Below, piece by piece: positions 12,896 to 26,756 of a stretch of DNA of 64,000 bases. The first letter of the stretch is position 1, and the number at the start of each line of letters is the position of its first letter. The notes beneath the pieces are model-generated. The model worked only from the letters and a program-made list of their open reading frames with translations. It was not told the origin of the DNA and ran no database searches. This DNA comes from Marsupella aquatica (Eukaryota; Marchantiophyta). Location: assembly GCA_973895155.1 (NCBI GenBank), contig OZ316892.1, positions 26,350,001-26,414,000 of the forward strand, written 5' to 3'. The position numbers and the translations under genes were made by a program.

Positions 12896-13931
12896 CCACC
12901 TTTCAGCTATCATAAGAGTATTCCCACCAATGCCCTCCATCCAAGTTTGGCATTGGGCAGACTACCAAGTCCTTTTTGTAGCCAAATTCTCCAGGAGAGA
13001 ACTGGGTCGGATGGGCTCCCCACCCATACCATATGCATGTTCCACTGAGTCCTTTGGGCAGCACTTGACCACAGATTGTTTAACACGATCATGGCCAACT
13101 TTGTCACATTGGAAAACACAATCCGACTGAACAGTAGGTGATCACCTAGATACGCGATCTTAACACCAGCATGATCTATTTAACATAATCTTTGAATCTA
13201 GGTCTGAAAGAAGTTAGCAAATGGATGTAAACATAAAAAGTGCATGTCAAAATATATGTAACTGGAAGAGCCAGAGTTATGCCCATCAGATAAATACTCT
13301 TTTTGTTTTCATGCAGTGCGTGCTTTCTTGGGGTGAGCCTCATTCTGGGAGTATTAGAGGTGTTCCTCTCAAACTCTGGCAAAGTGAGTGTGTGAGATTA
13401 CAAATTGGCAGATTTGGAAAGCAAGGTGCTCGTTGGGAAAAGAAGTGGTGCGGATATGGGAGGTGGGTATCCAGATCATAATCTGGAGTAAGATTAGGTT
13501 CCATATGTGGCATGGCACCAAGGGTTGCATGACTTTCTATGTCTGGGAAGGCAGGCAGTAGCTGGTCGGTCCAATGTGCTGAGGCTTGGATGCGAGGGTG
13601 GTCTATATAGGCTAAAGGACTATCAACCATTGTGGACTTTTGATCCACCCAGTTTAGTTTTAGTTGTGAAATTTGGTTTGGCTTACTATCTGTGCTCCAA
13701 GTGTGGTAGGTATAGTTTGCTTTTCTTTGCTAGCAGATGATAAATCCTTCTGGCCGGATTTTTGCCCTGGAACAGATTTTTGGATCTCAGTTTTTGCTGC
13801 CCTGGAACAGATATTCAAGTGGAGGCCAACCATGATGTCCACTAATATTACATGGATTTTTTTGTAAATGCACCAAAAAATGCAGCTTGCATAAGTGGAT
13901 TTCCACTCTAGTGCTTGCCAAAAAAGTTGTG

Positions 13932-14227
13932 GGGGAGGTGAAATCTGGCAAGATTTTGCATCTAAAAAAACATGCTGCTGTACACCATGACACATGGGTC
14001 CCGGTAACTGCACATCAAAATATGACATATACGGTGTAGGATATCCCTCCATACCATGATAAGGCTCATTATTTTTAAAGGGGAGGTGAATCTGGTGAGA
14101 TTTCACATCTCAAAAACATGCTGTTGTCCACCACATCTCAGGGGCCGATAACTGCACATCAAAATATGACACATAATGTGTAAGGTATCCCTCCATACCA
14201 TGATAAACCTCATTATTATTTTTAAAT
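13932..14227. repeat. Two-copy tandem duplication, about 148 bp unit
   Basis: Units start with GGGGAGGTGAA at 13932 and 14080. Both contain AACTGCACATCAAAATATGA and CCCTCCATACCATGATAA. A related fragment (AAATATGACATATACC with CTTCCATACCA) appears near 54.63 kb, so the unit belongs to a dispersed family. Confidence 0.8.
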
Positions 14228-14252
14228 CAAGGAGTGCACACAATATATTACT

Positions 14253-14424
14253 CATTTTGATGTGTGATTACCAGCAGGGACACCACAGTCCATGACCATA
14301 GTAGGAGTAAAATGCTACAGTAGTTACCCTAATACTCACATTTTGATGTGTGATTACCAGCAGGGACACCACAGTCCATGACCGTAGTAGGAGTCAAATG
14401 CTAACAATAGTTAAGGTAATCCCC
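14253..14424. repeat. Two-copy tandem duplication, 86 bp unit
   Basis: CATTTTGATGTGTGATTACC begins at 14253 and 14339, and both units continue through a near-identical stretch containing GGGACACCACAGTCCATGAC and GTAGGAGT. Only a few substitutions separate them. Confidence 0.85.
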
Positions 14425-14756
14425 TGGTATTAAAAAACACGCTTGAGTAGACTACAGTCTTTGACTGTAGTAGGAGTTAAACCCTAGTTAATCCCCTGGT
14501 ACACTGACTTCCCAGACAGGCAGCAGCCTATCCTTTCGACGAAGCCGGTGGCGTTTATCCACTCGATGCCCACACAATCCATTCATCAGCTCCGAGGCAA
14601 AACACTCGAAAGCAGTGTACAATTCAGCACCATTCTTCCGTTTCGAGCTTCGGCAGCTCGATCAATTGCACAAATCCCATACCCCGATTTCTCTGAGGAT
14701 AACGAGAAGAGGGTGGAATCGACGAGAAACCAGGGGAGTGAGGGTGTGGAGTTGAT

Positions 14757-17700
14757 ATGGCCACAATGGCCTTGCACAGTGTGGCTCTGTCATCTTCTGG
14801 GCATGGCTCGAGAGCGGCAATGTCGTCCTCGTCGTCGTTCATGGGCAGAGGGTTGTCGGTCGCCAAGAGGGTGCAGGTCGTGGCGCAGAGGCCAGCTGCT
14901 GGTGTTCGGTGCAGCCAAGGTGCCTACATCCCTGCCGAGCACAGGTTTCTCTACGAAGGCATCGAGAAGAAGGGCCCTGTATGTTGTCTTTACTGACCTT
15001 CTCCTTTCTTCCACCGTCTGCGTTTCTCGTATGGTGCTCCCTTTGTGTCTCAGTTCGTGATGGTGGGTCTTGAGAGAATGCGGCTTATGTTCGTAGCGTT
15101 GCAAAGCGATTTCCTCCTCCAATGGAAGGATTGAGCAGAGATCCCAAGGAGGGTGCTGCCACACTAAGCCTGACTCTAAAAATATGAATCGTTCATCCCA
15201 TTTGAAAATTCAGAGATTTTGTGTTGACGGATCTCCATTTTCCATCCTCTTTCCTTCAGAATGTTAGCGTCCTTGCCCCATTGTGTTCCTTCTGTTTTTA
15301 TTGGTTCAGAGGGAATGCACCCAGTGCTCTTAAAATTTGCAATGACTGTATCTTGCCAACGACACTGAAGTATCCAAACGAAAAGGAAGGAGGAAAGTGG
15401 TTCAGATGACCTAGAAAGCATGAAATCATTCAGTCATTACTGTCTTTGACCTGTGCTCCATCAAGCGTAGGATCAACTAATTGAGCCCGAATTTTCCCGA
15501 GCGGACTGCATCCTACCTTCTGAATGGCTGTGCATGAAAACGGCGAATTTCCGTCAGGATCGTTGTAGCAGATCCTTACTGTGTCTAAAATCTAGGCTCG
15601 GCCACTATTTAACTGTTTTTAATGTCAACATACGATGACTGCCATGCCCCAATCCAAATTGTCATGTGCCCTTTTTTTTGTTCTTGAAAAGCTTTTGGAG
15701 CAAATGTTTGTTTGAATCAATAGACTCGATGGAGACCTCATGAGTATCGTCCCGTAAGATAGATGCCTATGTGCTATCTTGTGTAAGTTAGTTTTCTGAT
15801 TAAGGGGTTGAATTTCGTTCTGGAGTATTTCTTCTTTTGTAGCTTCTGCCTGGTCCCCATTTGTTACCCTAGAATCAAGTTGATATGTTTTTGCTACAAG
15901 AACTGTTCGGATTTAGACGCGCAAACTGGAAATGTTCCGCCATGGGAAGTATTAGACGTGATTCATTATAGTACTAGTTCTGGCCACAATAGAGATACTG
16001 GCAATCATAGCTGAATTGAATTAAATACCAGCTGGTCGATTTCATGAATTGTAGAAGATTCACAGCTTCCGTAGAGTTATGTTTAGTGTGAAAGAATCCT
16101 CCAGCTTTGGTTCTTTCATTCCAGGCAAGGTGTCCGTCCTGGAAAGGTAGGAATCTTATGTGTTGTAGACAATCCATTCTTTAGCAAAGATCTGACAGTA
16201 AATTTTTTTCAGGATGTGTGGAACACGACATACTACCCTAAAGCAGCGGACCACGTGAATTTGGAGAAGCAGTGGTACATCGTGGATGCTGCCGACAAGC
16301 GTCTGGGTCGACTTGCCTCAGCCGTAGCTGTGCACATTCGTGGCAAGAATATGGCGACGTTCACTCCCAGTATCGATATGGGTGCTTACGTAGTTGTGGT
16401 ATGCTTTCAGACACTTCCTTACGGACTCGAATTGCAGCCGTTCACTGATTCGACAGAGCAATTGCCAGCCAACAGTTTCTATGCCGGAGTTTGGTCCTGG
16501 TGTAACAGCCGGCTTCCCGCTATCAGAGTTTTTGAAGAAAGCACCGAAATAGCCTATCTCCTTTATGCACCAATAGCAGTATGTTGGAGCCTGGTCTGAC
16601 CCAGCACCGATTGGGGTCTATGTCAGCATGCAGTATGGAGGATTTAAAAAAAATTGAAAGTAATAGTCGTTGCTCTATTAGATCATAAAAGTCGTCGACA
16701 TATTGGGTCAGAGAAATTGAAATGAAACGCATTAGGCGTATCCCGATAAAGCAGAGATTTGAAAGTGCATCGTAAGTGACCTCAGGATTTGAACATAGTT
16801 CTTTATCATAGCCAAAGTGCTTCTATTCTGTACATTTGTAGTTGGTGGCCTTGTTTGTGAACGAGGGTTGACCCGGGCCTAAGTTTGGAGCTGGTTAAAT
16901 GAAAATTCTAATGTTGCACTGGTACCTTTTATGCAGATCAACGCAGAGAAGGTCGGAGTGACTGGTAAGAAGTCATCCCAGAAGCTTTACAGAAGGCACT
17001 CAGGAAGGCCTGGAGGAATGAAACAAGAGACATTCGCTCAATTGCAGAAGAGGATTCCTGAGCGGATAGTCGAGCATGCCGTTCGAGGAATGCTCCCGAA
17101 AGGACGAGTAAGTCTTCTACTTCTGGTATCGAGAATTCTAAATACTTGTATGAAACGGGCATTTCTTCTGTTGCATGGTGTTTGGAAATTTGTTGGCTTG
17201 TTAGGGACTCGTGTGTGCCAATGTTTTTCTAGTTGCAGTAATTTTGTAGATGTTCACAGATTTCTTGATTTCAGGACGTAGACTTTGAAGATAGTCGTTG
17301 ATGGGGAAGAGGGCTCTAGTACAATTAATGGATTAACTGGATAGATGCCGCAGCACAGAGATAGGCTAACAACAATGTATCGTTAGAACGCTATATCAAG
17401 CTTTCTGCTCATGTTGTAATCGGTTTAAATAGCCCAATCGATTCTGGAATAAAATCTTTCCCTTTGCAGCAGTAGAGCAGCTGTAATCCTGGACAGCTGT
17501 TAGGTATACAGTGTAATCTTTTAGTCCGGAAATCTGCTATAAATGGGGGAGGATAGATAGAGTATGTGGGAACAAGAAATTAGATATCTGGGCTTCCAGA
17601 CTTTCCATAGCAGAGACCTGAAACCTAATATAAAAAGCTGGCCTCTCTAGAAAATATGCCGACTCAAGATTTGCCCCTCGTTGCACTTTGCTTGTCTCAA

Positions 17701-18006
17701 CACAATGAGCACATTCTTTTGTACATCACTCTTTATCCTCTGCGGAGATTTTATGGCCACCAAGCCCAAATGCTGGCACTTTTTCATCGTTTGCGCTAGG
17801 AACAGAGAGGAGGTCATTCTCTGAAGACAGTTGATTGATTGAAATGGAAATTTTCATTAAACTGTTGGATGTTTTGGTTTGGTTTTCAGTTGGGAAGGCG
17901 ATTGTTCACGCACCTGAAGGTGTACACTGGCGCCGAGCATCCTCATGTAGCCCAAAAACCACTTCCTTTACCTATTGTTGACCCGAGAATCAACATACCA
18001 GCTTAG
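14757..18006 (+). CDS. RPL13: Chloroplast 50S ribosomal protein L13 (uL13c), nuclear-encoded, 4 exons
   Basis: Exons are 14757-14978, 16213-16398, 16937-17107 and 17890-18006 (stop TAG), all joined in phase 0, giving 231 residues. Residues 1 to about 50 are Ala/Ser/Arg-rich ([14 protein letters not shown]...), a chloroplast transit peptide. The mature part shows the plastid uL13 pattern: [76 protein letters not shown], and LGRRLF at the last exon start with AQKPLPLPI near the C terminus. The family is an early-assembling protein of the large ribosomal subunit that binds 23S rRNA; here it would serve plastid translation. Length is close to the Arabidopsis protein (about 240). Introns are 1234, 538 and 782 bp with GT-AG borders. 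The start was chosen as the ATG directly opening the transit peptide. Confidence 0.96.
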
Positions 18007-19177
18007 CGTTGAGGAGAAATTAGTGGTACTTTCAAGAAACTGTTGCAACTATAAGGGGCTGGATTCACGGCGACTTCAGAGTACCGATCCATTACTGATT
18101 TCAGATCTGAGGTACTTTATAGTTCGAAAATTTCCGCTGTACATGTTGTACTTAGTCTGCAGCAATTTTCTGTGAGAAATCATCATTAAGCGCAATTTTT
18201 TCCAATTCTGTCCAAGACTTGTGTGCGTACTGTCCTTGTCTGGTACTAATTCTTTGCAACGTCGTCGTCCTGATTTGTCTTCTTTCACCAAAGTGAGTAA
18301 CACATGAAGGCCATCTCTGTGGGTTCTTGTCCTTTCATTAAATGCTTCTTTTTGGTTTAGCAGTCATTTGACTGTCTGGCAGGCTATGCACCTTCTAGGA
18401 AGAGGAGTTTAATAAAGTGAGAAATGAAAATCTGCACATTGCTCTAAATCAGATTAAGTTCTTGAGCTTAACGAAGTATTACCCGAGTACGTGCTCGTCT
18501 TTCTGTGGTTTGTTACCTCTACATAATTCGATGGATACTGGCATCCGGATAAGATCTCATGAATCGGGCAGTATTTTGAAGCCTTTTTAAGATGAGAAAC
18601 GCGTGAAAAGACCGGATTTGTGCATTCTGGGTGAAAAGAGGAGTCCTGCCTTAGGTGCCTACAACTTTAAATAATGGTGCGATGAATCTTTATCAAAGTT
18701 GAGCATACTGGTCATCAACAAACTTGGTATTGTGAAGTGTGGTTGTAGGGTTATCACTTAATACCCTCTCCTTTGAGCAAGGTTCCATGGGTAGGGGCAG
18801 AGTATGAAAGTGCCCCAGGAACCTTGGAGCGAATCACACTGCAGCATTAATTGCCTTTGTACTGGGGTGAGACGCAGGCATACTTATAGGGGGAGGAGGG
18901 AGTATTTTTGTCCCCATTTACTGGCCATGCCAATTTCCCCCTCCCCTGTAGGATAGCTGCATGGCAAGCCTGTATTGGTCCTTTCCAGTAACTGAACCAT
19001 TTAATGCGCATTTGGTACTGTCTGTGCTACAAATGAACCACCATTTGAGAAGTGAGATCGCCATATTTTAGTCCCATTTTCCCTAAATCCTGCAGGAAGC
19101 TGGCATGGTGGAGGAGGGCACTGACCAAAATTAAGAAAGGATGAGCTTTAATGTTACCACTTAAAGTGTTCCTCTGT

Positions 19178-19403
19178 TTCAAGCCACAAAAAGTGGGGGC
19201 CATGGTTTAAGGGCCAACTCATATGTTATTGGCCCTTCAGAAAGCGGCCCTGAAACTTATACATGTTATGGTTAGAGTTGATGATATTGCTTCAAGCCAC
19301 AAAAAGTGGGGGCCATGGTTTAAGGGCCAACTCATATGTTATTGGCCCTTCAGAAAGCGGCCCTGAAACTGATACACGTTATGGTTAGAGTTGATGATAT
19401 TGC
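19178..19403. repeat. Two-copy tandem duplication, 113 bp unit
   Basis: AAGCCACAAAAAGTGGGGGC occurs at 19181 and 19294 and both copies run to GTTAGAGTTGATGATATTGC. The copies are almost identical, so the duplication is recent. Confidence 0.9.
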
Positions 19404-19800
19404 CATGCTGTATCCCACTCGCTAGGCAGGCCTGACAGCAGGTCTTATGGGCACCCAACGGCAAGCGCCGGAAAAGTCCCGGCCCTTGCAGGTCCCGACC
19501 TTTGCTTGGCTAATAAACCATAATTTGAACGTTCACAGTTTTGCGCAGCCTTGTATAATATGCTACACATACGACACAGCAGGGACAGGAGCCCCTTCGC
19601 GAACACAGCACATAAAAGCCACAAGGATTGAGTTGGTGGTGCTTTTTCCAAAAGTGTCGCAAGTGGTAAGGGCCGCATTTTGAAGGATCTCGACATGCAA
19701 GTTGGCCCTAAGTCTTTCTCTCTGTGTCTCTTGGGTCTAGGGTCCCTGTTGGATCCCTCTGTTGACCCCCCTTGTGATTACCCTGCAGAGATGCATTCTC

Positions 19801-19871
19801 CCTCCCAAGTAGATTGGCTATCCTGGCTATAATGTCCCTCCCAAGTAGATTGGCTATCCTGGCTATAATGT
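19801..19871. repeat. Two-copy tandem duplication, 36 bp unit, inside a diverged larger duplication
   Basis: CCTCCCAAGTAGATTGGCTA starts at 19801 and 19837; the copies are identical over the unit. The flanks at about 19720-19800 and 19935-20010 are also related (both have GTTGACC, TACCCT and CAGAGATGCATTCTCC), so the small duplication sits inside an older one of about 215 bp. Confidence 0.85.
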
Positions 19872-20092
19872 GGGGTGGGTTCGCTTTCAGTTTCAAGTCA
19901 AAAAAAAATGAGATGGGTCTCCTTCTCTCTCTCGTGGTCTTGGGCCCCTGTTCGATCCCTGGGTTGACCACCCCTTGTGGTTACCCTACAGAGATGCATT
20001 CTCCTGTGTGGGATGGGTCTGCTGTCAGTTTCAAGGGACAAAAAAATGGAGCATGATTTCATCCCGGGATGACCGTCAAAGAAGTGGCCTCA

Positions 20093-20366
20093 AACGAGCT
20101 TCTCTCTGCTGCGAACTAATTGGCTGTCATAAAAAATACTGAATCAAAGCAAAGCATATTGAACTCCATAACTCGGGAACTTCCAGCTGATTCCTCTAGA
20201 GCTTCCCCGGCCTAAGAAAATCAACTTTTAACGAGCTTCTCTCTGCTGCGAACTGATTGGCTGCCCTGAAAAATGCGGGATCAAAGCAAAGCAGATTGAA
20301 CCCCATAGCTCGGGAACTTCCAGCTGATTCCTCTAGAGCTTCCCCGGCCTAAGAAAATCAATTTTT
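20093..20366. repeat. Two-copy tandem duplication, 137 bp unit
   Basis: AACGAGCTTCTCTCTGCTGC begins at 20093 and 20230. Each copy runs through CTCGGGAACTTCCAGCTGAT and ends in CCTAAGAAAATCAA plus a T-rich tail. About ten differences separate the units. Confidence 0.9.
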
Positions 20367-22526
20367 AAACCCTCGTTGGCTCACACCGCATCAACCAATA
20401 TCTCATGTCCATAACTGATTCCGACGCACACTATGACACCGACAGTCCCGTACTCCTGAAAAGTAAAAAAATCAAATTGAATCTGTGCTTCTGACAGCAT
20501 GGAGTCCGTATCGGATTCTCATCCTCGAAAAACGAACTTGCAGACAATTTTCGAATTTTCGAATTTTCGAAGTACTTCATTTTACCGTATCTGAAACATT
20601 AAAAACCAATTTTGCACACCGCTCCATGAAACGAAGGCAAATCCACGAGAAACTACAGAAGCTTCCTTGACGGCAAGGGGATCCGCGTTGCATTCGCATT
20701 TGATGAGGAGCTACGTGCTTGATGGATGGTAATTTGTATTTCGTCAATTTCTTCTCTCTGTTCGCCTGACAGCGCCTTTCGCTGCTACGTACGAGACCAG
20801 TGAACGGCAAGGCGGCCTTCAGGACCTTTGCAACTGTTATTAGTATGTACTTGCAGCGGTGCGACATTCAAGAGAATGCTCACGGGGGAATGTTTTCATT
20901 CGGGCGTTTCCTCTCCTTAGAATCCAATGCTCAACATGTTTTTTGGGTTTTGTTCTTGACCCAAAGGACCTTCATTCGAGCCACATCTTTCCGTACGACA
21001 TGCTTTCAACAGAACTTTGCTTTTTTCTAGCTTGAAGGTTTACTTGTTTATCTCCACCCTGTTCCTGCTATGCAAGTGGTTATTCCATATCGCAAGTCGG
21101 TGTCTCAAAGGTGTCAGTGCTTTAAGAGGCCGCCATAAAAATTGAAAGTTCCTACAAGTCTGATGCCATGAGTAAGAGAAATGCTGCAAAGAAGGCAGAC
21201 CTACACAAAACTCCCTTTGCTCAACCTAGGGACCACGCACTTTAATGTCAGATATCGTTTGTTGGAGTTTGTTGGTGACTAACAGAAAAAGTTTCTACAA
21301 TGAGTAGCTCCAGCAAGATTCTTACCCCAATCACCAGCACCGCGGCTTCTATGACTTGTCTTACTGGCTTATCGAAGAATGGCTGACTCACTGGTTGCTC
21401 AGACAGTCAGCGACTAGAAATCGTTTGCACCACTGCATGCTTTGGTGCTCCTTATCATTCCTTGAAATCTCCGTGCTGTTAATTGTAGCTGCTTCCTCAA
21501 TTATTCAGGAGAGCTGGACAAATATCAGTTTGCTGTTTAACATGCGAGCTCTCAGACTAGCTAGGAAGGTACTCGGGAAGGTATAGATAGGGGCATCTGC
21601 ATGTTGCCTGGTCGTATATAAAGCATCTGTGTTCTTCTCAGTTATGAGAGAAAAAGTTCGATCAACCCACCCTAAAGCATTTCACCTTGATTTTTAAGGA
21701 ATTTGACTTAGTGTTGCTTGCAGAACTAGTTCTACTTGCACTAGACACTTGGCCGTGAAGTTATGTTTACAGGTCAAAGCCTGTCGAAATTCTACTTCCC
21801 TACGTGGCCGATGCAGATCGATGTCGGATGAATAATTGGCACATTATTTGGTTCTGGGCAACTATCCCATGCAGCAAGTACATGCAAGTCCTGCGGCGGA
21901 GATCTTGAAATCTTTTTGAACACTTTCTCTACCAGAATAGTCAGGTGAAAGAATTTGGAAATGAGTATCTTTCTTTGCATCCGGACGTTACGGTTCCAGA
22001 CAGTGGTGCCCATTTATTGAAATTTCTGCTTCTGAAAAACTACAGAGGTTTAAATTGCGAGACGCACAGCAGAGGTCATTAATGGGAGGAGGTGAAGTAG
22101 CAACGCAAAGCAACGAAGATTAGGATTGTGCAAGGCCACCGAGGCCAACAATCAATGGCTAAGATCAGGGCTTCTCAAACTCTAACTAATCAGGGCAGCA
22201 AACTCCTGTCCTGAACTGTATTTGCACCAGATCCAGAGATAGAGAGATGGAGGTGACGAATCAGCTGCACTGCTTTTGGGTTGGTTGCAAGCATAATTGT
22301 GCACTTAAAAGCTCTAGATGATTACGTTACTGTGACGAGGTGACTTATTACATAGCTTGAGGGTTGCTGAGACACGGCTCCTTGGTGACAGATTGTGCTT
22401 GTACCGGAAACAGCAGGAAGAAGGCAATTCCTTTTCAATTGGTTGTTTTGTAGCTTTTGTAGTACCTAACGTGTGGAATTTCCACTGCATGCGTTGTTCA
22501 AGTGTCTCAGTGACCCGTTCGTTCAA

Positions 22527-22712
22527 GTCATGAACAAACTTTTGGTACTGAATGTCTGAAGCAAAATGGAGAAGACATAGAGAGTGCTGGGTCACTTTAT
22601 GGAGGCCCAAGTTTTGAGAGTCATGGACAAACTATTGGTACTGAATGTCCGAAGCAAAATGGAGAAGACATATATTGAGAGCGCTAGGTCACTTTATGGA
22701 GGCCCAAGTTTG
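22527..22712. repeat. Two-copy tandem duplication, 93 bp unit
   Basis: Units start at 22527 and 22620 and share TGGTACTGAATGTC, GAAGCAAAATGGAGAAGACA and GGTCACTTTATGGAGGCCCA. They differ by a few substitutions and a small indel. Confidence 0.88.
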
Positions 22713-24156
22713 GATGATCTTTATTCCTCACAATCAAGTAACTAGGATATTAACATAGGTAAAACTTGAATGATTTTTTGTGAAAAGACAAGAAAATATA
22801 AGGTTATGAAATGGATGGAAAACATTTAAGGGCCATGCAATATATTAGACTCAGGACACATTCTCCTTGTGTAAGACAATCTTTTGTTACGGACCCTATG
22901 AGAGGTCCCTTCCAAAATTCCTGGCACCACAGTGTGCCATGTCAACAACAATCGCAACAAACAGACTCATCAGTTTTGTGAATCAAACTTATAACTTTTA
23001 TTCGTGTTTGTGTCAATTTGGGTGTAAATTTTGGGACGCCATGCCGTAAAAGGAAAAATAAACAATGAGAAATGCAAAGAGCAAGACAGTTAAAACTGTC
23101 ACTAGTATGTAATCATTTTAGTTACTTATCCATTTTAAAACTTAAATTCAAAAATTCAAAAAGTTTTTTTCATATAATAAATAATGACTAATAACTAACT
23201 TGATAATTTTCTTGTTAAAGGGCAATTGGCACCTGGAGTAAGAATTCCTGCCCTTTGCAAGTAAGGTAAACTGCTAGCCATGTTCCAAACTTGAACTCAA
23301 TAAAATAAATACAATTTATTTGATCAGACATTCATCTAATTTCAAATGGACTTGTCATGGATTGAATCCGGACTCTCGTAACTTGAGAATTTGGTAGCAT
23401 GTAACGAAAAGGCCTGATTTTGACAAATGCTTGTGATAACCATGCTGTCAATTAGCCAAGGGGTCCACAAACTAATTTGGCTTTATATGGTAAATTAATT
23501 ATTTTCTCTCTATTAGAGTTTCCTAGATTTGTTGTACTTCCCATAATTCCCTTCTCAAAAGAAGGGATGCATTATGGTAAATCAATGCCCTGTAAAATAC
23601 AAAGAGAAAACCAAAATTTTATTGAGGCCACATATCACATGCCAAGGTATAGGTTTTGACCATGCCTACCTGTCTTAGCTTTTGCCTAAACCTTTATTTC
23701 TTCAAAATTGACCATTTTATTTTATAACTCACAAAAACTTTCAAATAAGTTGCTCCTACAAATATACAGGCCTGCAATTTTTTTAAAACCGGCCAATGTA
23801 TAACATGCATTCCTTGTTCTTTCACAAATCTTCAGAAATATTTCACAACACCCATTGAAATGAGTCTATACTTTGTTGCGGCTGGTTGTGACATTTATAT
23901 GCGCGGGAAGAGCAAAACATGAAATTTTGGAACCAGATTCAAGTTTATTAACCAGCTTTTGTTTGTAAGTACTTTCAGGTGACCTTCGTTCCCTTGTGTG
24001 GTATTGACGGCCTGTGCACCCCCATTTCCAAAAACAAACAAAAAAACAAAAAAAAAATTCAGTTGAAAGCCAACGATTAACAAAATAAACTTGGGAAGTT
24101 GATTCCGTTGGTTTACGATCATTGCACATAAAAAAAAGCACTAGCGTACCGTTTAC

Positions 24157-24334
24157 TACCTCGTGGCATGTGCCCACAAGTTGAGGCAAAATTTCTGTAC
24201 CACAATGAATTCTATTGTTCTTTTATATGGTCAGGTACATTGTAGTACCTCGTGGCATGTGCCCACAAGTTTGGAAAAATTCTCCCTCAGTCATGCAATA
24301 AACTCTACTGTTCTTTCATGTCACCTGGTGTTGT
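24157..24334. repeat. Two-copy tandem duplication, about 89 bp unit
   Basis: TACCTCGTGGCATGTGCCCA occurs at 24157 and 24246. The remainder of the units is more diverged but still shares CAAT(G)AA, TCTA(C/T)TGTTCTTT and nearby words, so this is an older duplication than those at 19-20 kb. Confidence 0.75.
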
Positions 24335-26542
24335 AGCCAGATAGTAGATTGCTATATGCTGTGCAGTCACTTGGGAACTTGATTCCGTTCCTAGATTGCA
24401 AATTTTGGTAAGTACTCATTCTGTACGCGTGAAAGAGTGGAGCAACTGATTTTCTGTTTGCTCGCATGGTTGTGTACCGAATGATCGAAGGGCGGTGTGT
24501 ATATAAAATCGGTATGAAATGAAAAGCTTAAACTCTTCAAGAATTACTGTCCAATTTAATTGAGACCATTTCAATGCCTCTGAGTGAGCTCCATGTTTCT
24601 TGTTGGAGAGCAGTGGCGATGGACCCAAATGAGATAGGTGGAGCATTTCATTTTGGGTCCATATTTCATTTTGGATCCGACAAAATGAAGACGAAAGCCC
24701 AAAATGTCTTTAGCGTTAGAGCTACGTTTTCGTCGTCAGTACATGTACTGTAAGATTATAATTGGAGCACCATTATATTTTCTTGCCAATGGCTTATTAA
24801 CATGGTTTCCAAGCGATTGAGCAATGATCATTTCAACGAGAGGTACGGTCGTACTACTATTGGACAAATGGATGGACAGCACGCTCTAACAAGAACATGG
24901 GAATTGTCTAACTATGGATAATTCACACATCTCGGGCGTCTTCAAGACTTCGATCTAAAGCAATCCCATTTCAACACCTCTCCGTGAGCTCTAATCCTCA
25001 CATTCACTAACTGGACTCGTTGCATGATGAGTGTACCAGACTGGCTACCTATTATCGGGTGTTGATCTGGGTTTGGAGTTCGCGTGCACGATGAACACGA
25101 GTTCGTACTTCCAATTACTGCGCTAGAACAGTGCACCGCTTTCACGCCAGCCAATCTTGACGGGAGAGGCAGCAGCAGCTGTCCAAAATCAACGTAAGCA
25201 AACCCGCAGCTTATGCACGAGCTGGATCTCGTTGATTGCTTGGGCTCGACTGCCTTCGACTGTCTCACTTTGAAAATTGAAACGCCATAGCTGAAAGTCT
25301 GAAGCTCTGAACGCCTTTTCGAGCTAGATCGTCGTCAGATGTGCAGAGGAGCCTGAATGACGTGCGGTGAATGCATGAGCGAATTGAACAGAAAGTCCTG
25401 ACGACATTATGAATGTTTTAACGCAGCATAATAACAATTATTGCTACGATCTTGGGATTCCGTGTGTTCATGCCCTCTCTTACGTTTTAAGTGTGTTAAG
25501 GTCCTAGATTACCACCTGGGGCTAAAGCCCTCTCTTTTCCCAGAGCATTGTTGCCAACGTAAACATGATGTCCCTCTATTTTAAACGAGCCCTCAATGTC
25601 CATTTTGTGAATGCTAATGAAAATGATGACAAAAATCATGCTTATTATCATTTTGACATGCATAACACCCTTTCTTTCTTTCCATCTACATAAATTTTGG
25701 TGAGCCCCTAGAGTCATGGTCTAGCCTGATCACCTGTTTCTTGAAGAAGAGTAAACAAAAAAAAGCTTGGCTGCAGAAAAAGATATTTCTCTGATTTAGC
25801 TGTTCATATTTGCCCCCATCCGTTTGTACCCTCACTTTCACTTATGCTTTCATTTGGAGTTAGGGTCTACAGGCTTCATTCTTGAGGGTAGGCCCAGGAA
25901 GTAGCTTTTATTTGCGCTTTATTAATTAGATATCTATAGGATTGTAAAATATGACTATAATTTTTTTCAAGGTTTTACAAAATATAGTAAACTAGCTAAA
26001 CTTTGGTGTTTGTTTTTCTTTATAACAAAATTGGGGAGGGAACCTTTATTCCAACTTCCCCTTATTGTACATCACTGTTTCAGTCTCCTAACTCCAATTT
26101 GTTTTGGTGACTATTTTAATTTTAATTTGGGCCTCCGATAGCTGGCTTCCTTGTACTGTTTTCTATGTGATAACTACTTGAACCCCCATATATATTCCAT
26201 TTATTAATTTGAATGTAGAAATTGATTGAATCCCTTCAAGTTTATTTATTTCTGTGCCACCTTTCTCAGCATCTAATTGAAGGGAAAAGAAAATCTATCT
26301 TATTTGAACTAGTGACCTCAAGGTTACAACTGGACTCTTCTACCACTACATCACATAGATGTGTTCAACAAATGGCGTACCTAAATTACATTTAACATAT
26401 AAGTCATTCTGACATTTCCATAACCAACAACCTCCTCTGGGCCCGCGCCTCCCTGTCCTGGGAGAGTTTGAAAAATTTCAATGCGCTTCAATTCCCATGC
26501 TTTTCATCATTGCAAGTTTTATAGTTATTTTATATTTCCATT

Positions 26543-26756
26543 ATCTTATACAAAATTTGTATTTTAATAAATTTAGAAATGATAGTGTAACATAATTTTT
26601 ATATATTTTTCAATAAGTTAAAATAGTGAAGCACTAGAATGATGTAACTATCTTATACAAAATTTGTATTTTAATAAATTTAGAAATGATAGTGTAACAT
26701 AATTTTAAAATATTTTTCAATAAGTTAAAATAGTGAAGCACTAGAATGAAGCACTA
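26543..26756. repeat. Two-copy AT-rich tandem duplication, 107 bp unit
   Basis: Units start at 26543 and 26650 (ATCTTATACAAAATTTGTAT) and both end in TAGTGAAGCACTAGAATGA. A further 14-base fragment, GAAGCACTAGAATG, is repeated at the right end. Very low GC and no coding potential. Confidence 0.9.

Larger units (their letters stand above)
11399..14756. other. Intergenic region between divergent TPR and uL13c genes, repeat-rich
   Basis: The left end should hold the promoter of the leftward TPR gene and the right end that of the rightward uL13c gene. In between lie a short repeat cluster (about 12.34-12.50 kb), a dispersed repeat fragment (12.5-12.9 kb) and two local tandem duplications (13.9-14.4 kb). 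Open frames of 129 and 182 residues at 11796-12439 on the minus strand overlap the repeat cluster and show no domain, so I do not call them genes. Confidence 0.6.

Noticed and set aside
24942-25268. 108-residue minus-strand frame rich in Ser and Cys
   Set aside because: No recognisable domain, no neighbouring exon with coding character, and the opposite strand is equally open.
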